Shown piece by piece: positions 51,686 through 61,784 of a stretch of DNA of 64,000 nucleotides. Location of the stretch: positions 1,116,001 through 1,180,000 of the forward strand of contig CABIZZ010000001.1 of the NCBI GenBank assembly GCA_902363395.1, in the 5' to 3' direction. The notes under the pieces were generated by a model. That model did no database searches. It was given only the letters and a program-made list of their open reading frames with translations, and was not told where the DNA came from. A program made the position numbers and the translations under genes. Each line of letters opens with the position of its first letter. Position 1 is the first letter of the stretch. The DNA is from Streptococcaceae bacterium (GTDB taxonomy: Bacteria; Bacillota; Bacilli; Lactobacillales; Streptococcaceae).

Positions 51686-52501
51686 CTATTTCTTCGCTGC
51701 CTCTTGTCCCATTTCCTGGGTACGTTTGTAGGCTGCTTCCACTCCTGCAATAATGTCGCCCCGTAAGCCAACTTGTTCCAGACGATTGACTCCTGCGATA
51801 GTAGAGCCACCTGGGCTACAAACTGCATCTCGCAAGCGGGCTGGGTGCTCGCCTGTCTCTAGGACCATTTGACTAGCGCCTTGGAAGGTCTGTGCAGCCA
51901 TCTGCAAGGCTTGCTCTCGAGTAAGCCCTAAGCTTACTCCTGCATCTGCCATGGCTTCGATCATCTGATAGACAAAGGCTGGACCACAGCCTGCGACAGC
52001 CGTTGCAGGATCCATTAATGTTTCCTCGATTTCGTAGAGGGCCCCTGCTCCTGTTAAGAGCTGGTTGACTTGGGCTACTTGCTGGTCTGTCACTACTTGG
52101 GAGCGGGCCAGACTGATGACACCTTGACCAATGGCTACGGGCGTATTGGGCATGATACGAATGAGCCCCACCCGATCATTTTTAACCACACTTGCCATTT
52201 GCTCTAGATCCAGACCTGCTGCCATGGAAACCAACAAGAGATTGGAACGTTGGCCCAAGATGTCCTGGTACTCTTCTAGTAAAGGGCAGATCTGGTAGGG
52301 TTTGACGCCTAAGAAGATAACCTCTGCCTCTTCAAAGGCCTGTTGAACATGAGACGCTGTGCCGCCATACTTGCTGATGAATTCTTCCACCTTTTGAGGG
52401 GAACGATTGACCAAAAGTAAATCTGTGGCAGCCACTTCTTTTGCGACTGCTTTGGCCAGACTAGCGCCTATGTTTCCAAGTCCGATAAATGCTACTTTCA
52501 T
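51686..52501 (-). CDS. proC: Pyrroline-5-carboxylate reductase
   Basis: The product has 271 residues. It catalyses the last step of proline synthesis, NAD(P)H reduction of pyrroline-5-carboxylate. It has the Rossmann start AFIGLGNIGASLAKA, MPNTPVAIGQG, the signature VAGCGPAFVYQMIEAMADAGV, and the C-terminal DAVCSPGGSTIAGV. It is third in the proBAC operon, with a 3-bp gap from proA. Confidence 0.96.
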   Translation of the reverse strand: MKVAFIGLGNIGASLAKAVAKEVAATDLLLVNRSPQKVEEFISKYGGTASHVQQAFEEAEVIFLGVKPYQICPLLEEYQDILGQRSNLLLVSMAAGLDLEQMASVVKNDRVGLIRIMPNTPVAIGQGVISLARSQVVTDQQVAQVNQLLTGAGALYEIEETLMDPATAVAGCGPAFVYQMIEAMADAGVSLGLTREQALQMAAQTFQGASQMVLETGEHPARLRDAVCSPGGSTIAGVNRLEQVGLRGDIIAGVEAAYKRTQEMGQEAAKK

Positions 52502-52504
52502 CTC

Positions 52505-53749
52505 TTACCTCACTTGACCATTTCCAGTGACCAGATACTTATAGCTGGTCAGCTCACGCAATCCCATAGGACCACGCGCATGCAGCTTCTGGGTCGAGAT
52601 CCCCATCTCACAGCCTAGGCCAAACTCTCCGCCATCTGTGAAGCGGGTCGAGGCATTGACATAAACGGCTGCCGAGTCCACCTGGTTGCTGAAGACTTCA
52701 ATAGCTCTTGGATCTTCAGAAACAATGGCATCTGAATGATGGGTACTGTGGGCTTCAATATGAGCAATCGCTTCTTCTACAGAAGGAACCACCTTGACAG
52801 CCATGACATAATCCAAGAATTCCGTATCAAAGTCAGTCTCAGAAGCTGGTGTCCCAGCAATGATTTGTTGAGCCTGAGCATCCAAGCGCAGTTCCACTGG
52901 CACCGGAGCCTCTTCTACCAAGACTTTCTTCACTAGTGGCAGAAAGTCATCAGCAATAGCTTCATGCACCAAGAGAACTTCCATGGCATTACAGACGGAT
53001 GGTCGGCTGGTCTTGGCATTCTGGATGATATTGAGAGCCTTGTCTAAATCTGCCGCTTGATCGACATAGACGTGGACAATCCCTGTTCCTGTCTCAATCA
53101 CAGGGACAATTGCTTGCTCTACAACTGCCTGGATCAAGCCAGCTCCCCCACGTGGAATGAGAAGGTCTAGATCTCCCTTGGCCTTCATCATGACCAGACT
53201 GCTCTCCCGACTGGTATCTTCGACCAACTGGAGGACAGCAGGATCAATGGTGGTTGCTTGCAAACCTGTTTTTAAGGCGCTAACGATGGCATGGGCTGTC
53301 TGATAGGCATCCTTGCCACTGCGCAGAACAACAGCACTCCCGCTTTTCAGGGCCAAGGCTGCTGCATCAGAGGTCACGTTTGGACGACTTTCATAGATAA
53401 TCCCAATAACCCCCATGGCCACTCGTTTCTTCTGAATGACCAAACCGTTCTCCAGGGTCCGCTCCTCCAAGAGTTCTCCGACTGGATCGGGTAGGGCAGC
53501 CACTTGGAGAATCCCATCGGCCATGGCTTGAATGCGCTCTTCTGTCAAGAGCAGGCGATCCAGCATTACCTCCGAAATCCGGCCCTGAGCTGCTTCCATA
53601 TCCAATTGATTAGCAGCCAAAATATCAGCTGTTGCGTCAACCAAGGCGTCGGCCATCGCTCTTAAGGCTTTATTTTTCTCATCACTTGTTGCAGTATTAA
53701 TACTTTTTTTGGCCTGTTTAGCCAGGCGAAGCTGGTCAATCGTCTCCAT
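52505..53749 (-). CDS. proA: Glutamate-5-semialdehyde dehydrogenase (gamma-glutamyl phosphate reductase)
   Basis: The product has 414 residues, from the aldehyde dehydrogenase superfamily. It reduces gamma-glutamyl phosphate to the semialdehyde. Landmarks are [50 protein letters not shown] (catalytic Cys) and the C-terminal [21 protein letters not shown]. It is second in proBAC, 12 bp after proB. Confidence 0.97.
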   Translation of the reverse strand: METIDQLRLAKQAKKSINTATSDEKNKALRAMADALVDATADILAANQLDMEAAQGRISEVMLDRLLLTEERIQAMADGILQVAALPDPVGELLEERTLENGLVIQKKRVAMGVIGIIYESRPNVTSDAAALALKSGSAVVLRSGKDAYQTAHAIVSALKTGLQATTIDPAVLQLVEDTSRESSLVMMKAKGDLDLLIPRGGAGLIQAVVEQAIVPVIETGTGIVHVYVDQAADLDKALNIIQNAKTSRPSVCNAMEVLLVHEAIADDFLPLVKKVLVEEAPVPVELRLDAQAQQIIAGTPASETDFDTEFLDYVMAVKVVPSVEEAIAHIEAHSTHHSDAIVSEDPRAIEVFSNQVDSAAVYVNASTRFTDGGEFGLGCEMGISTQKLHARGPMGLRELTSYKYLVTGNGQVR

Positions 53750-53761
53750 CTAATCCCTCCT

Positions 53762-54871
53762 TTAAAATTCTGTAAATAAGAGTTCTACCTCAGGTGTGAT
53801 GGTAATCCAATCATCCCGGTGAATGACAATACCCTTTGGCTTTTGACCATGGAGCAAATCCTTAATGGCCGCAGCCCCTAAGCGGGTACGCCCTTTCCCA
53901 ATGACCTGTCCAGTCTCTCCATCATGAACCGTGATAATATCGAAGAAAGAGAAAGCTCCCTCAACCTTTACCACACCAGACACAAGGATACTCTTGCCCT
54001 CTTCTTTGACAGCCTTAACCGCCCCTTGGTCCAGCCATACAGACCCTTGGCTAGGGGCATAGAAGGCCAGCCACTGTTTCTGATTGCGCAAAAACTTGTC
54101 CTGAGCTGTAAAATAGCTACCATCCTGAGTCTTCTCTGCTGCTGCTAGAAGAGCGTCTTCCTTCAAGGACGAGCAAATGTAAACAGGAACTCCTGACTCG
54201 GTGGCAATGGTGGCTGCTTTGATTTTTGTCAGCATGCCACCTGTCCCATTACTTGAGCCTGCTCCACCGGCCATCTCGATAATGTCCTTGCTGATCGAAT
54301 CGATCCGTTCCAAACGCTTGGCAGTCGGATCCTTTTGGGGATGTCCTGTATAGAGACCATCCACATCCGTCAGCAAGACCAAGAGATCTGCCTGGACCAT
54401 AGCCGCCACTTGGGCACTTAGGGTATCGTTGTCTCCGACCTTGAGTTCTTCAATCGAAACTGTATCGTTCTCATTGATGATCGGAATGGCCCCTCTTTGC
54501 AAGAGGACAGAGAGAGCCTGGTGGGCATTTTTATAGCGGCGTTGGTCAACAAAGTCATCCTGGGTCAAGAGGACCTGGGCAGATACGATGTCGCGTACCA
54601 GTAGATTAGAGGTATATTCTTCTAACAGCAACCCTTGGCCAACTGCTGCAGAAGCCTGCTTGTCTGCGATTTTGGTCGGGCGTTTTTTAAAGCCAAGCGC
54701 ACCAAAACCAGCCGCAATCGCCCCCGAAGAGACCAAAATCAATTCATGCCCTTGCTCATGTAAGAGAGCTAGTTGCTGGGTGATGGCCTTGACCTTGCTC
54801 CGAGACAAGCTTCCATCTTGATTGGTTAGGGAAGAGGTTCCCACTTTAAACACAATTCTCTTATTCTTCAT
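53762..54871 (-). CDS. proB: Glutamate 5-kinase
   Basis: The product has 369 residues from the ATG at 54871, with GGAG upstream; an earlier ATG 11 codons upstream lacks one. It phosphorylates glutamate as the first step of proline synthesis. The amino-acid kinase domain has [52 protein letters not shown] and [14 protein letters not shown]-terminal PUA domain begins near residue 275. Feedback inhibition by proline is expected of the family. A TGGTATAAT promoter lies about 30 bp upstream. Confidence 0.97.
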   Translation of the reverse strand: MKNKRIVFKVGTSSLTNQDGSLSRSKVKAITQQLALLHEQGHELILVSSGAIAAGFGALGFKKRPTKIADKQASAAVGQGLLLEEYTSNLLVRDIVSAQVLLTQDDFVDQRRYKNAHQALSVLLQRGAIPIINENDTVSIEELKVGDNDTLSAQVAAMVQADLLVLLTDVDGLYTGHPQKDPTAKRLERIDSISKDIIEMAGGAGSSNGTGGMLTKIKAATIATESGVPVYICSSLKEDALLAAAEKTQDGSYFTAQDKFLRNQKQWLAFYAPSQGSVWLDQGAVKAVKEEGKSILVSGVVKVEGAFSFFDIITVHDGETGQVIGKGRTRLGAAAIKDLLHGQKPKGIVIHRDDWITITPEVELLFTEF

Positions 54872-54966
54872 CCATTCATTCTCCAGAGTATTCGATTGTA
54901 ACATTATACCATGAAAGCCTTAAAAAATACTAAGAGCGGACCAGGGGAAACCCCCATTTGTCCACA

Positions 54967-55004
54967 AAAAAACGAGTTTGACCCACAAGAGGTAAACTCG
55001 TTTT
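54967..55004 (-). terminator. Terminator after rluD
   Basis: AAAACGAGTTTACC and GGTCAAACTCGTTTT arms on the minus strand, then a T run. Confidence 0.88.
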
Positions 55005-55017
55005 GATGATTGAATGC

Positions 55018-55908
55018 TTATCCTTGACGAAGCTGCTCCAAGGTTTTTTGAAAAATCTCCGGAACCTCTACTGAAAACTCCATGACCTCTCCCGTCCGAG
55101 GATGGGTAAAGCCCAGTGTCTTAGCATGGAGGAACTGGCCATGGCCTTTCAAGGTCTTGCGAGGGCCATAGACTTCATCACCAGCGACTGGATGGCCAAT
55201 GTAGGCCATGTGAACCCGAATCTGGTGGGTCCGGCCTGTCTCCAATTGCAACTCGACCAAGCTATAATCCCCGAAACGCTCCAAGACATGGAAACGGGTC
55301 AGAGCTGGTTTTCCTTTGGCTGTCACAGCCTGCTTCTTACGGTCCTTGTCACTCCGCCCAATCGGCGCCTCAATAACACCCCGATCGTTAGGAAGATTGC
55401 CGTGGACAATAGCCCAATACTTGCGCAGGGACTTCTTAGCCTTGAGCTCATCTGCCAAGGCTACATGGGCCACATCATTCTTGGCCACCATGAGAAGGCC
55501 AGAGGTGTCCTTGTCAATCCGATGGACGATCCCCGGACGAAGCTCACCATTGATCCCTGACAAGTCCTTGATGTGATACATAAGGGCATTGACCAGGGTC
55601 CCACTGGTATGACCGGCACTCGGATGGACCACCATGCCCTGGGGCTTGTTGACCACTGCGACATCCGCATCTTGATAGACAATCTCTAAGGGAATATCTT
55701 CTGCCTCGTAGGTCACTTCTTCCACTTGAGGGACTTCATAGCTGATAACATCCCCTTCTTTTACGGTATATTTGGCCTTTTTGACTTGACCATTGACGAG
55801 GATCTTTCCTTCCTTGATCTGCTCATTGGCCAAGCCACGTGAGAGTTCAGTCAACTCTGAGACGGCCTTATCCAGTCGCGCTCCAGCGACTTCTACTCTA
55901 ACTTCCAT
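55018..55908 (-). CDS. rluD: RluD-type 23S rRNA pseudouridine synthase
   Basis: The product has 296 residues. An N-terminal S4 RNA-binding domain (ARLDKAVSELTELSRGLANEQIKEGKILVNG) is followed by the RluA/RluD catalytic domain with VVNKPQGMVVHP, HRIDKDTSGLLMVAKN (catalytic Asp) and ETGRTHQIRVHMA. It makes pseudouridines in 23S rRNA helix 69 or similar; the exact site is inferred. It overlaps lspA by 11 bp. Confidence 0.93.
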   Translation of the reverse strand: MEVRVEVAGARLDKAVSELTELSRGLANEQIKEGKILVNGQVKKAKYTVKEGDVISYEVPQVEEVTYEAEDIPLEIVYQDADVAVVNKPQGMVVHPSAGHTSGTLVNALMYHIKDLSGINGELRPGIVHRIDKDTSGLLMVAKNDVAHVALADELKAKKSLRKYWAIVHGNLPNDRGVIEAPIGRSDKDRKKQAVTAKGKPALTRFHVLERFGDYSLVELQLETGRTHQIRVHMAYIGHPVAGDEVYGPRKTLKGHGQFLHAKTLGFTHPRTGEVMEFSVEVPEIFQKTLEQLRQG

Positions 55909-56359
55909 GGCTATCCTCTCTCAATAGATAAATCAGTAGCAGTCCCACCCCGATGGTTAAATAGATATCCGCTACATTGAAGATGGCAAAATTCATAAAA
56001 TCCAAGTGGAACATATCGACGACAAAGCCCTGACGGAGCCGGTCAATAAAGTTGCCGATTCCCCCTGAAATAATCAAGGTCAACCCCAACAAAAGCCAAA
56101 TGGAGCCTTTGATATGACGATAGAGATAGACAAAGGCTGCCCCCATCGCAATCAGGGTAATGATGGTAAAGAACCACTGTTGGTTTTCTAACATGGAGAA
56201 GGCCGCTCCAGAGTTCTTGAGGTAGGTCAGACTGACTACTTTGGGAATGAAGCGACGCATACCCCCTAACGGGATCTCCTTGATGACATATCCCTTCACA
56301 GCTTGATCTAGGAGAATCAAGAGGAGGATACTAATAAAAATACTTACTTTTCTCTTCAT
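55898..56359 (-). CDS. lspA: Lipoprotein signal peptidase (signal peptidase II)
   Basis: The product has 153 residues with four membrane helices. The catalytic Asp pair is visible in GGIGNFIDRLRQGFVVDM and FAIFNVADIYLTIG. YLKNSGAAFSML is also conserved. It removes signal peptides from prolipoproteins such as LdcB in this window. It lies 3 bp after the LysR gene stop. Confidence 0.96.
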   Translation of the reverse strand: MKRKVSIFISILLLILLDQAVKGYVIKEIPLGGMRRFIPKVVSLTYLKNSGAAFSMLENQQWFFTIITLIAMGAAFVYLYRHIKGSIWLLLGLTLIISGGIGNFIDRLRQGFVVDMFHLDFMNFAIFNVADIYLTIGVGLLLIYLLREDSHGS

Positions 56360-56362
56360 TAC

Positions 56363-57265
56363 CTACCTCTTCTCATCAAAGTAGGCTTCCATGACTTGGA
56401 CAAACTTCTCAGCCACTGGTGAGAGATCCACCTCTTCCCGTTTGACATAGACCATTTTATTATTGAGATCATCGATCAAGGGGATAACCGTAATCCCATT
56501 CACCGACTGGCTATCCAAGAAGCCAGAACCGGTCGCATAGGCATCAGTCCGCTCTAAGATCCCATTCAGGGTTGCGCGGTCCGTCACATTGAAGAGCTGG
56601 GAACTGCTACTCGTATCGACAAAGTTCTCCGAATAGTAGAGATACTCATCCTTTTCCTGGGTAAAGCGAACAGTCGGTAGGTGTGCCAAGTCCTCCATCA
56701 CTAAGGATTCTTTCTTAGCTAATGGATGACCCTTACGCAAATAGATATGGGTCTGGAAAGGAATCAGGTCAACGACTTCCAAGCCCAGTTTATCCACCCG
56801 TTGCATGATCCCTTTTGTATTTTGCTTATTGAGATAGATAATCCCCAGTTCACTATGACCCTGAGCCACTTCATCCAGGATTTGAACCGTTGTCGACTCA
56901 AAGATCCGGAAGTCTTTGTTCTCCGGATAAAGGACTGAGAATTGAGTAATCAAAGGGGGAAGGAAATCATAGTGCTGACTCGAGATCGAGAATTCCTTCT
57001 TTTCTTCCTCAGGATTGGCATACTGGTTTTGAAAAATATCAAAGCCCTTGACCAATTCTTGGGCCTTTTCATAAAATTCCATGCCACGGCGGGTCAAGAA
57101 AGTGCCTGAACTAGTCCGACGGAAAATCTTAAAGCCCAGTTCCTTTTCCAAGTCTCTCACAGAGATGGACAGACTCGGCTGACTGACGTACATTTTTTCA
57201 GCTGCTTCACGAAAAGTACCACTATTGGCAATCGCTACAACATAGCGTAATTGTTGAATATTCAT
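56363..57265 (-). CDS. LysR-family transcriptional regulator
   Basis: The product has 300 residues. The HTH is at residues 1-60 (YVSQPSLSISVRDLEKELG), with the effector domain after. It is related to the regulator at 623 but clearly distinct. The order LysR-lspA-rluD is conserved in streptococci; members of this group regulate sulfur amino-acid uptake or synthesis. GAAGGAAGA precedes the ATG, and an extended -10 (TGGTATAAT) lies about 30 bp upstream. Confidence 0.9.
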   Translation of the reverse strand: MNIQQLRYVVAIANSGTFREAAEKMYVSQPSLSISVRDLEKELGFKIFRRTSSGTFLTRRGMEFYEKAQELVKGFDIFQNQYANPEEEKKEFSISSQHYDFLPPLITQFSVLYPENKDFRIFESTTVQILDEVAQGHSELGIIYLNKQNTKGIMQRVDKLGLEVVDLIPFQTHIYLRKGHPLAKKESLVMEDLAHLPTVRFTQEKDEYLYYSENFVDTSSSSQLFNVTDRATLNGILERTDAYATGSGFLDSQSVNGITVIPLIDDLNNKMVYVKREEVDLSPVAEKFVQVMEAYFDEKR

Positions 57266-57441
57266 GTCTTCTTCCTTCTAACAATATCACTCCATTATAC
57301 CATAATCTAGAGGATGAAAAAAGATGGGGGCATCAATCGAGAGAGAGATACTAGGAGTGGAATTTTTACTCATAAATATTATAAGAAAAGTGTTAAGTAT
57401 TAAATAATTTCTATTTGATGGAGTATTTCAAGCAAATTTTG

Positions 57442-57578
57442 AAACTTTCCGCTGTGAGAAAAGTGCTTGAAACAATCATGTTTCAAGCACTCGGGAGTTT
57501 TGAAACCTTAGGTTCAAAACTAAGTCATGGAACTTCGTAGAAGTTCGCTGACGTCCGTACTCACCTAAGGAAAGTTTT
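57442..57578. repeat. Structured intergenic element, copy 2
   Basis: This element lies in the 447-bp gap 57266-57712 and has the same layout as copy 1. The closing stem is AAACTTTCC/GGAAAGTTT, with GTGAG/CTCAC inside. The hairpins are GTGCTTGAAAC/GTTTCAAGCAC, AGTTTTGAA/TTCAAAACT with loop CCTTAGG (57506-57512), and GAACTTC/GAAGTTC. CCTAAGG is at 57564-57570. Paired bases differ from copy 1 on both sides of the first two hairpins, while the unpaired GCTGACGTCCGTA and AGTCATG are identical. AT-rich sequence fills the rest of the gap. Confidence 0.85.
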
Positions 57579-57663
57579 AAAAATTTTTTTATGATCTGAA
57601 TTTATGAAAAATAAAAAGACTTATTAGAAATCAGATAAGCAACTAATAATTTACACATAGCAA

Positions 57664-57693
57664 AAAAACTCTCTGATGAATCAGAGAGTTTTT
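57664..57693 (-). terminator. Terminator after rpmA
   Basis: AAAAACTCTCTGAT pairs with ATCAGAGAGTTTTT around GA. It separates rpmA from the structured element. Confidence 0.92.
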
Positions 57694-57712
57694 AAATCCG
57701 TTTCTTCGCTTT

Positions 57713-58006
57713 TTATTTTGCGATTGGGTAAACAGAAACTTGTTTCTTATCGCGACCTTTGCGTTCGAAGCGTACTACGCCTTCAACTTTAGCGAACAAA
57801 GTATCGTCTCCACCACGTCCAACGTTCACACCTGGGTAGATGTGAGTACCGCGTTGACGGTAAAGGATAGATCCACCTGTTACAGTTTGTCCATCAGCTG
57901 CTTTAGCTCCAAGACGTTTTGCTTGTGAATCACGTCCGTTTGATGTAGAACCTCCACCTTTTTTGTGGGCGAAAAGTTGCAAGTTAGCAAGATTCAATTT
58001 CAACAT
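57713..58006 (-). CDS. rpmA: 50S ribosomal protein L27 with Prp-cleaved N-terminus
   Basis: The product has 97 residues. It opens [20 protein letters not shown]: the [12 protein letters not shown] sequence is the firmicute L27 cleavage site, cut by Prp before the Ala so that the mature tail can reach the peptidyl transferase centre. [26 protein letters not shown] and [11 protein letters not shown] complete the family. It is third in the rplU-prp-rpmA operon. Confidence 0.97.
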   Translation of the reverse strand: MLKLNLANLQLFAHKKGGGSTSNGRDSQAKRLGAKAADGQTVTGGSILYRQRGTHIYPGVNVGRGGDDTLFAKVEGVVRFERKGRDKKQVSVYPIAK

Positions 58007-58023
58007 AATTGTTTTCCTCCATG

Positions 58024-58368
58024 TTAGTTTTCTGTGATAACTCTTGTTTGGACGAACTCGGATGAGTTCTCCGATAAGTTTGCCATCCCTAAGAAAAATG
58101 ATTCAAAGAATAGTTGGGTCATTTCTCTTTGATGAGGTGGAATGTCTGTCGGGATTGTGACCCGCATGAAGCCACCCTCTTCTTCGTTTAATTCTAGTTC
58201 CGGTTCATAGCCTGCAAATTTCTCAACAGAGTTGACAAAGTTAATGGCAAGCGTAGAAACCGATGCACACACGACATCTAAGCCGTATTCGCCACTTTCG
58301 GCGTGACCAGTAATTTCTGCACTCCTCAGCTCGCCATCTTCGGCTCGTTCAAAGACTGCTTGTATCAT
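58024..58368 (-). CDS. prp: Prp, cysteine protease that processes L27
   Basis: The product has 114 residues. The catalytic pair is in [22 protein letters not shown] (His and Cys separated as in the family). It removes the N-terminal peptide of L27; its place between rplU and rpmA is the standard one. GGAG precedes the ATG region. Confidence 0.95.
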   Translation of the reverse strand: MIQAVFERAEDGELRSAEITGHAESGEYGLDVVCASVSTLAINFVNSVEKFAGYEPELELNEEEGGFMRVTIPTDIPPHQREMTQLFFESFFLGMANLSENSSEFVQTRVITEN

Positions 58369-58383
58369 GTGTTCTCCTAAAAA

Positions 58384-58698
58384 TTAAGCGTTGATTGCGT
58401 TGATGACAACTTTAGTGTAAGGTTGACGGTGACCTTGTTTACGGTGGCTACCTTTTTTAGGTTTGTACTTGTAAGTAACAACTTTCTTTTGTTTTCCTTG
58501 TTTTTCAACAGTTCCAACAACAGTAGCTCCTGAAACAAGTGGAGTTCCGACAACAGTGTTTTCACCACCAACAAGAACAACTTCGTTAAATGTAACTTCT
58601 TGACCAGCTTCAACGTTCAATTTTTCAACGTAGACTGCTTGACCAACTTCAACTTTAACTTGTTTTCCGCCAGTTTTAATGATTGCGTATGTGCTCAT
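58384..58698 (-). CDS. rplU: 50S ribosomal protein L21
   Basis: The product has 104 residues. The sequence runs [24 protein letters not shown] at the start, with [15 protein letters not shown] and the C-terminal [19 protein letters not shown] 23S-binding tail. It is the first gene of rplU-prp-rpmA and follows a long leader. Confidence 0.98.
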   Translation of the reverse strand: MSTYAIIKTGGKQVKVEVGQAVYVEKLNVEAGQEVTFNEVVLVGGENTVVGTPLVSGATVVGTVEKQGKQKKVVTYKYKPKKGSHRKQGHRQPYTKVVINAINA

Positions 58699-58830
58699 TA
58701 TGCACCTCCTATGTATTTTTGGGTTTCCCCGTATTTTGTGAAGACTCGCCTAGCATCGTGGGACGAACCACTTAAGCTCAAAGGATGAGCGACGATGATC
58801 GAGCGGTTGCACAGGCATGTGCATAGTCAA
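58699..58830 (-). promoter_or_regulatory. rplU 5' leader, possible L21 leader RNA
   Basis: About 130 nt lie between the inferred start and the ATG, with several GC-rich paired segments, for example TGCACATGCCTGTGCA and GCTCGATCATCGTCG-type complementarity. Firmicute L21 leaders are known structured elements; assignment here is by position. Confidence 0.5.
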
Positions 58831-58837
58831 CTCTCTT

Positions 58838-58866
58838 AGTATATCACTTCTATCAGACAAAGACAA
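58838..58866 (-). promoter_or_regulatory. rplU promoter
   Basis: On the minus strand TTGTCT (58861-58866), 17 bp, TATACT (58838-58843). Confidence 0.7.
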
Positions 58867-59005
58867 GCATTTTTGTCCCTTGAAAACGGATTTTCTTTTA
58901 AAAATTTCTTTTAAGTGTTTACAAGAATTAAACGGCTTCCATAAATCTCACCTATCTTTATAAAGAAGCTATTTATGATTTAGTTGTTTCCTTTGATGAA
59001 TGATC

Positions 59006-60916
59006 TCACCCATCATAAAATTCATGGAGCAATTGGATCAGTTCTTGCTGTTGTTCTAGTAAGTTCTGACCGATGGTGGTGGATTGGATGAGGGTACGGT
59101 CCTCCAGGTCTTCAATTACCCTCTTCAAGGAAGTTTGCTTAAATGGCGAATCTACTACCTTTTGAATGTCTTGGAAGGGCTGGTGGGTTACCAGTTGAAA
59201 ACCATAGGAATTATTAAGGAGTGAATAGCCTGCTGTACCTGTCTTCTTTTGATATGCTTCGCAAAGACCCCCATCAATGACAAAGAGTAGTCCTTCACCT
59301 CGAATAGGCGATTCCCCTTTTCCTGTCTTCACTGGTGTATGTCCATTCACAATGCGAGATACCTTGGCTTCAAGACCAAATTCTTCTAAAATTAATTGGC
59401 AAATCTTTTTTGAATTGCGATAGCTAAAATACTCATTTTCTATTTCCTTATGGGTTTCTGTCTCCTCAATAAAATACCGTTCGAAGGTCGTCATCTTATT
59501 CTTCCCGAAGAGAGGAGATAAGTGCCCTCGCCAGCAATACCATACTATATCGGTTGAAAGGTCGTCCCCAACTTCTTTGTTTTTTGCTGCAAGTCGAATA
59601 TGATATTCGAAAAAGTCTAGTAATTCTTTCCCAGCATACTGGGCTTGATGAAGAACTAGAGGTTGAAATTCCCCAGAGGGTTTCAAGGGAATACAGCCAT
59701 GAAAAAGCAAGTGGTGGTTGTAAACCTTATACATGGAACCTTTTTTCATTAACAGCTCCATATGTTTGGCCATTTTGGGAGATCCTTGGAAGGAAGCCAG
59801 CATGCTGTCTACTATTTGTTTTTCCTCTAAGGATAATTCAGAAGGATTTTCCCGATCTATGGTTTGGAAGCAGGTGTTTTTCAAGGAATAGCTGTTCCCG
59901 TCAATGCTGATTGTATTCTTCCAATAATCAATATTATCCAGCAAGATTTGATTGTCCATCTGAAATTCCGGCCGTCTCTTCATCAACTGAGTTTCTATCT
60001 TAAATTGGAGAATGGCCAGCGCTTGATGGACTTTTTCCAGCTGCAATATTTCTTCAGCTGTAAATTCCTCCGCTCTTGTCCCCAGGATGGGCCTAAACTT
60101 AGGATTGGCTTTGTAGGTTTTATCCGCAAATAAGGTTAAGGATCGAATGTTTAAGCCATAAGCTTTTTCAATATCCCACAAGTAACCATAACGTGCTGCA
60201 ATGCGCAATACATTCAATAAACAGGCCTTGGATCCAAAGAAAGCTCCCATCCAAATGATATCGTGATTGCCCCATTGAATATCTAAGGAATGAAACTGAA
60301 GGAGCTCATCCATTACCTGGGCACTTCCAGCCCCTCTATCAAAAATATCTCCTACCACATGCAGGTGATCTATCAATAAGCGACGAATACTTCTGGCAAT
60401 TCCCAAGATAAAGGGATCCGCTTCTCTTAGTTCAATAACATAACTTAGGATAGTCTGGTAATAAGAATGTTTATCGGCTAGCGTAAGATCACTATAGATC
60501 ATTTCTTCAATGATATAGGTATATTCCTGAGGCAAGGCCTTTCTCAGTTTGGAACGGCTATATTTAGCTGCTACAAAACTCAATAGAGTCAAGAGTTGAG
60601 AAATCGTTGATTTATACCACTCTTTCTCCTTATTCACTTCTTCCAAAACCCTCTCTGGATAAGATACCAGAGCTGACAGTGTATTCTTTTCCTCTTGTGA
60701 CAAGGAAGCTGCAAAGCAATCATTAATTTTCTCATTTAAAATTCCAGCGCAACTTCTCAAAATATAATCAAAAGCCGCAAATTCTCCATGAATATCACTT
60801 ATGTAGAGCTCTGTCCCTTTTGGTAGGTTTAAAATGGCCTCAAGATTAGTGAGTTCAGTAATGACTTTTTGACGAGAATCAAATTTCTCTAGTAAAATAC
60901 GCTTATATTGCTCCAT
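59006..60916 (-). CDS. fbp: Fructose-1,6-bisphosphatase, class III
   Basis: The product has 636 residues, the class III (firmicute) enzyme. It hydrolyses fructose-1,6-bisphosphate to fructose-6-phosphate, a step needed only for gluconeogenesis. Metallophosphatase motifs are LYISDIHGEFAAFDYIL, VVGDIFDRGAGS, IQWGNHDIIWMGA and IVNGHTPVKTGKGESP. It is the last gene of the ccpN-PDRP-fbp unit, 53 bp after PDRP. Full length, no break. Confidence 0.96.
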   Translation of the reverse strand: MEQYKRILLEKFDSRQKVITELTNLEAILNLPKGTELYISDIHGEFAAFDYILRSCAGILNEKINDCFAASLSQEEKNTLSALVSYPERVLEEVNKEKEWYKSTISQLLTLLSFVAAKYSRSKLRKALPQEYTYIIEEMIYSDLTLADKHSYYQTILSYVIELREADPFILGIARSIRRLLIDHLHVVGDIFDRGAGSAQVMDELLQFHSLDIQWGNHDIIWMGAFFGSKACLLNVLRIAARYGYLWDIEKAYGLNIRSLTLFADKTYKANPKFRPILGTRAEEFTAEEILQLEKVHQALAILQFKIETQLMKRRPEFQMDNQILLDNIDYWKNTISIDGNSYSLKNTCFQTIDRENPSELSLEEKQIVDSMLASFQGSPKMAKHMELLMKKGSMYKVYNHHLLFHGCIPLKPSGEFQPLVLHQAQYAGKELLDFFEYHIRLAAKNKEVGDDLSTDIVWYCWRGHLSPLFGKNKMTTFERYFIEETETHKEIENEYFSYRNSKKICQLILEEFGLEAKVSRIVNGHTPVKTGKGESPIRGEGLLFVIDGGLCEAYQKKTGTAGYSLLNNSYGFQLVTHQPFQDIQKVVDSPFKQTSLKRVIEDLEDRTLIQSTTIGQNLLEQQQELIQLLHEFYDG

Positions 60917-60969
60917 ATCATTTCTCCAAGGAATCTGCAGTTACAACCCAATCTAGGCTGATTCAAGAA

Positions 60970-61782
60970 TCAGTTCATCTTTTTTACTTGCTCCTCAATT
61001 AGGAAAGCTGTCTCTTCAATCGATTTATCCGCCATATTGATGACTTGAGCGCCATATTGTTTAAAGACCTTCTTGGAATAATCCAATTCTTGATAGATTT
61101 TTTCTAAATCCGTATAACTTGTTTCTTGTGTTAATCCTAAAGAATCCAAGCGATGACTTCGAACTTTCATTAATTTTTCGGGCTCACAGATCAGACCAAT
61201 CAAACGACGAGAGTCAACCTTATCTAAGACCTGAGGTAAGGGAACTTCTGGGATCAAAGGTAGATTTGCAACCTTGTAGCCCTTATTGGCCAGGTAAATA
61301 CTCAGGGGAGTTTTTGAGGTACGGGAAACACCAAGCAGGACCAAATCGGCTTCTAAAAACCCCTGGGGTGCCTTACCGTCATCATATTTCACAGCGAATT
61401 CGATTGCTGAAATCTTTTTAAAATAATCACTGTCCAGGCGGTGCAAGGTTCCTGGAACTTCGATTGGTCTGGTTCCGGTCTTTTCTTGGATGATTTCAAA
61501 GAATGGATGCATGAGATCTAAATAAGCCAGACCATTTTTTTGGCTAAATTCTCTAGCTACTGATGCTAACTGACTATTGACCAAGGTGCTGATGACAAGT
61601 GCATTATCCTTCAAGGCATCATATAAGATATCCAAGAGTTCCTCTTCTTGATTGATAAAAGGGAAACGGTAACTATTATTAAAAATGATATCTGGATACT
61701 GTGCGGTAACTGCTGACAATAATTTTTGGGAAGTCCCTCCCAAAGAATCTGAAATACTATATACAATGATCTCTTTTTTCAT
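60970..61782 (-). CDS. Pyruvate,phosphate dikinase regulatory protein (bifunctional kinase/phosphorylase)
   Basis: The product has 270 residues, DUF299/PDRP family. The unusual P-loop GVSRTSKTPLSIYLA is at the centre. IYSISDSLGGTSQKL starts the protein. It uses ADP to phosphorylate PPDK at the threonine by the catalytic His, switching it off, and uses phosphate to reverse this. Its target gene ppdK lies 900 bp away, divergent. It is 2 bp after ccpN, so translationally coupled. Confidence 0.92.
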   Translation of the reverse strand: MKKEIIVYSISDSLGGTSQKLLSAVTAQYPDIIFNNSYRFPFINQEEELLDILYDALKDNALVISTLVNSQLASVAREFSQKNGLAYLDLMHPFFEIIQEKTGTRPIEVPGTLHRLDSDYFKKISAIEFAVKYDDGKAPQGFLEADLVLLGVSRTSKTPLSIYLANKGYKVANLPLIPEVPLPQVLDKVDSRRLIGLICEPEKLMKVRSHRLDSLGLTQETSYTDLEKIYQELDYSKKVFKQYGAQVINMADKSIEETAFLIEEQVKKMN

Positions 61783-61784
61783 AT

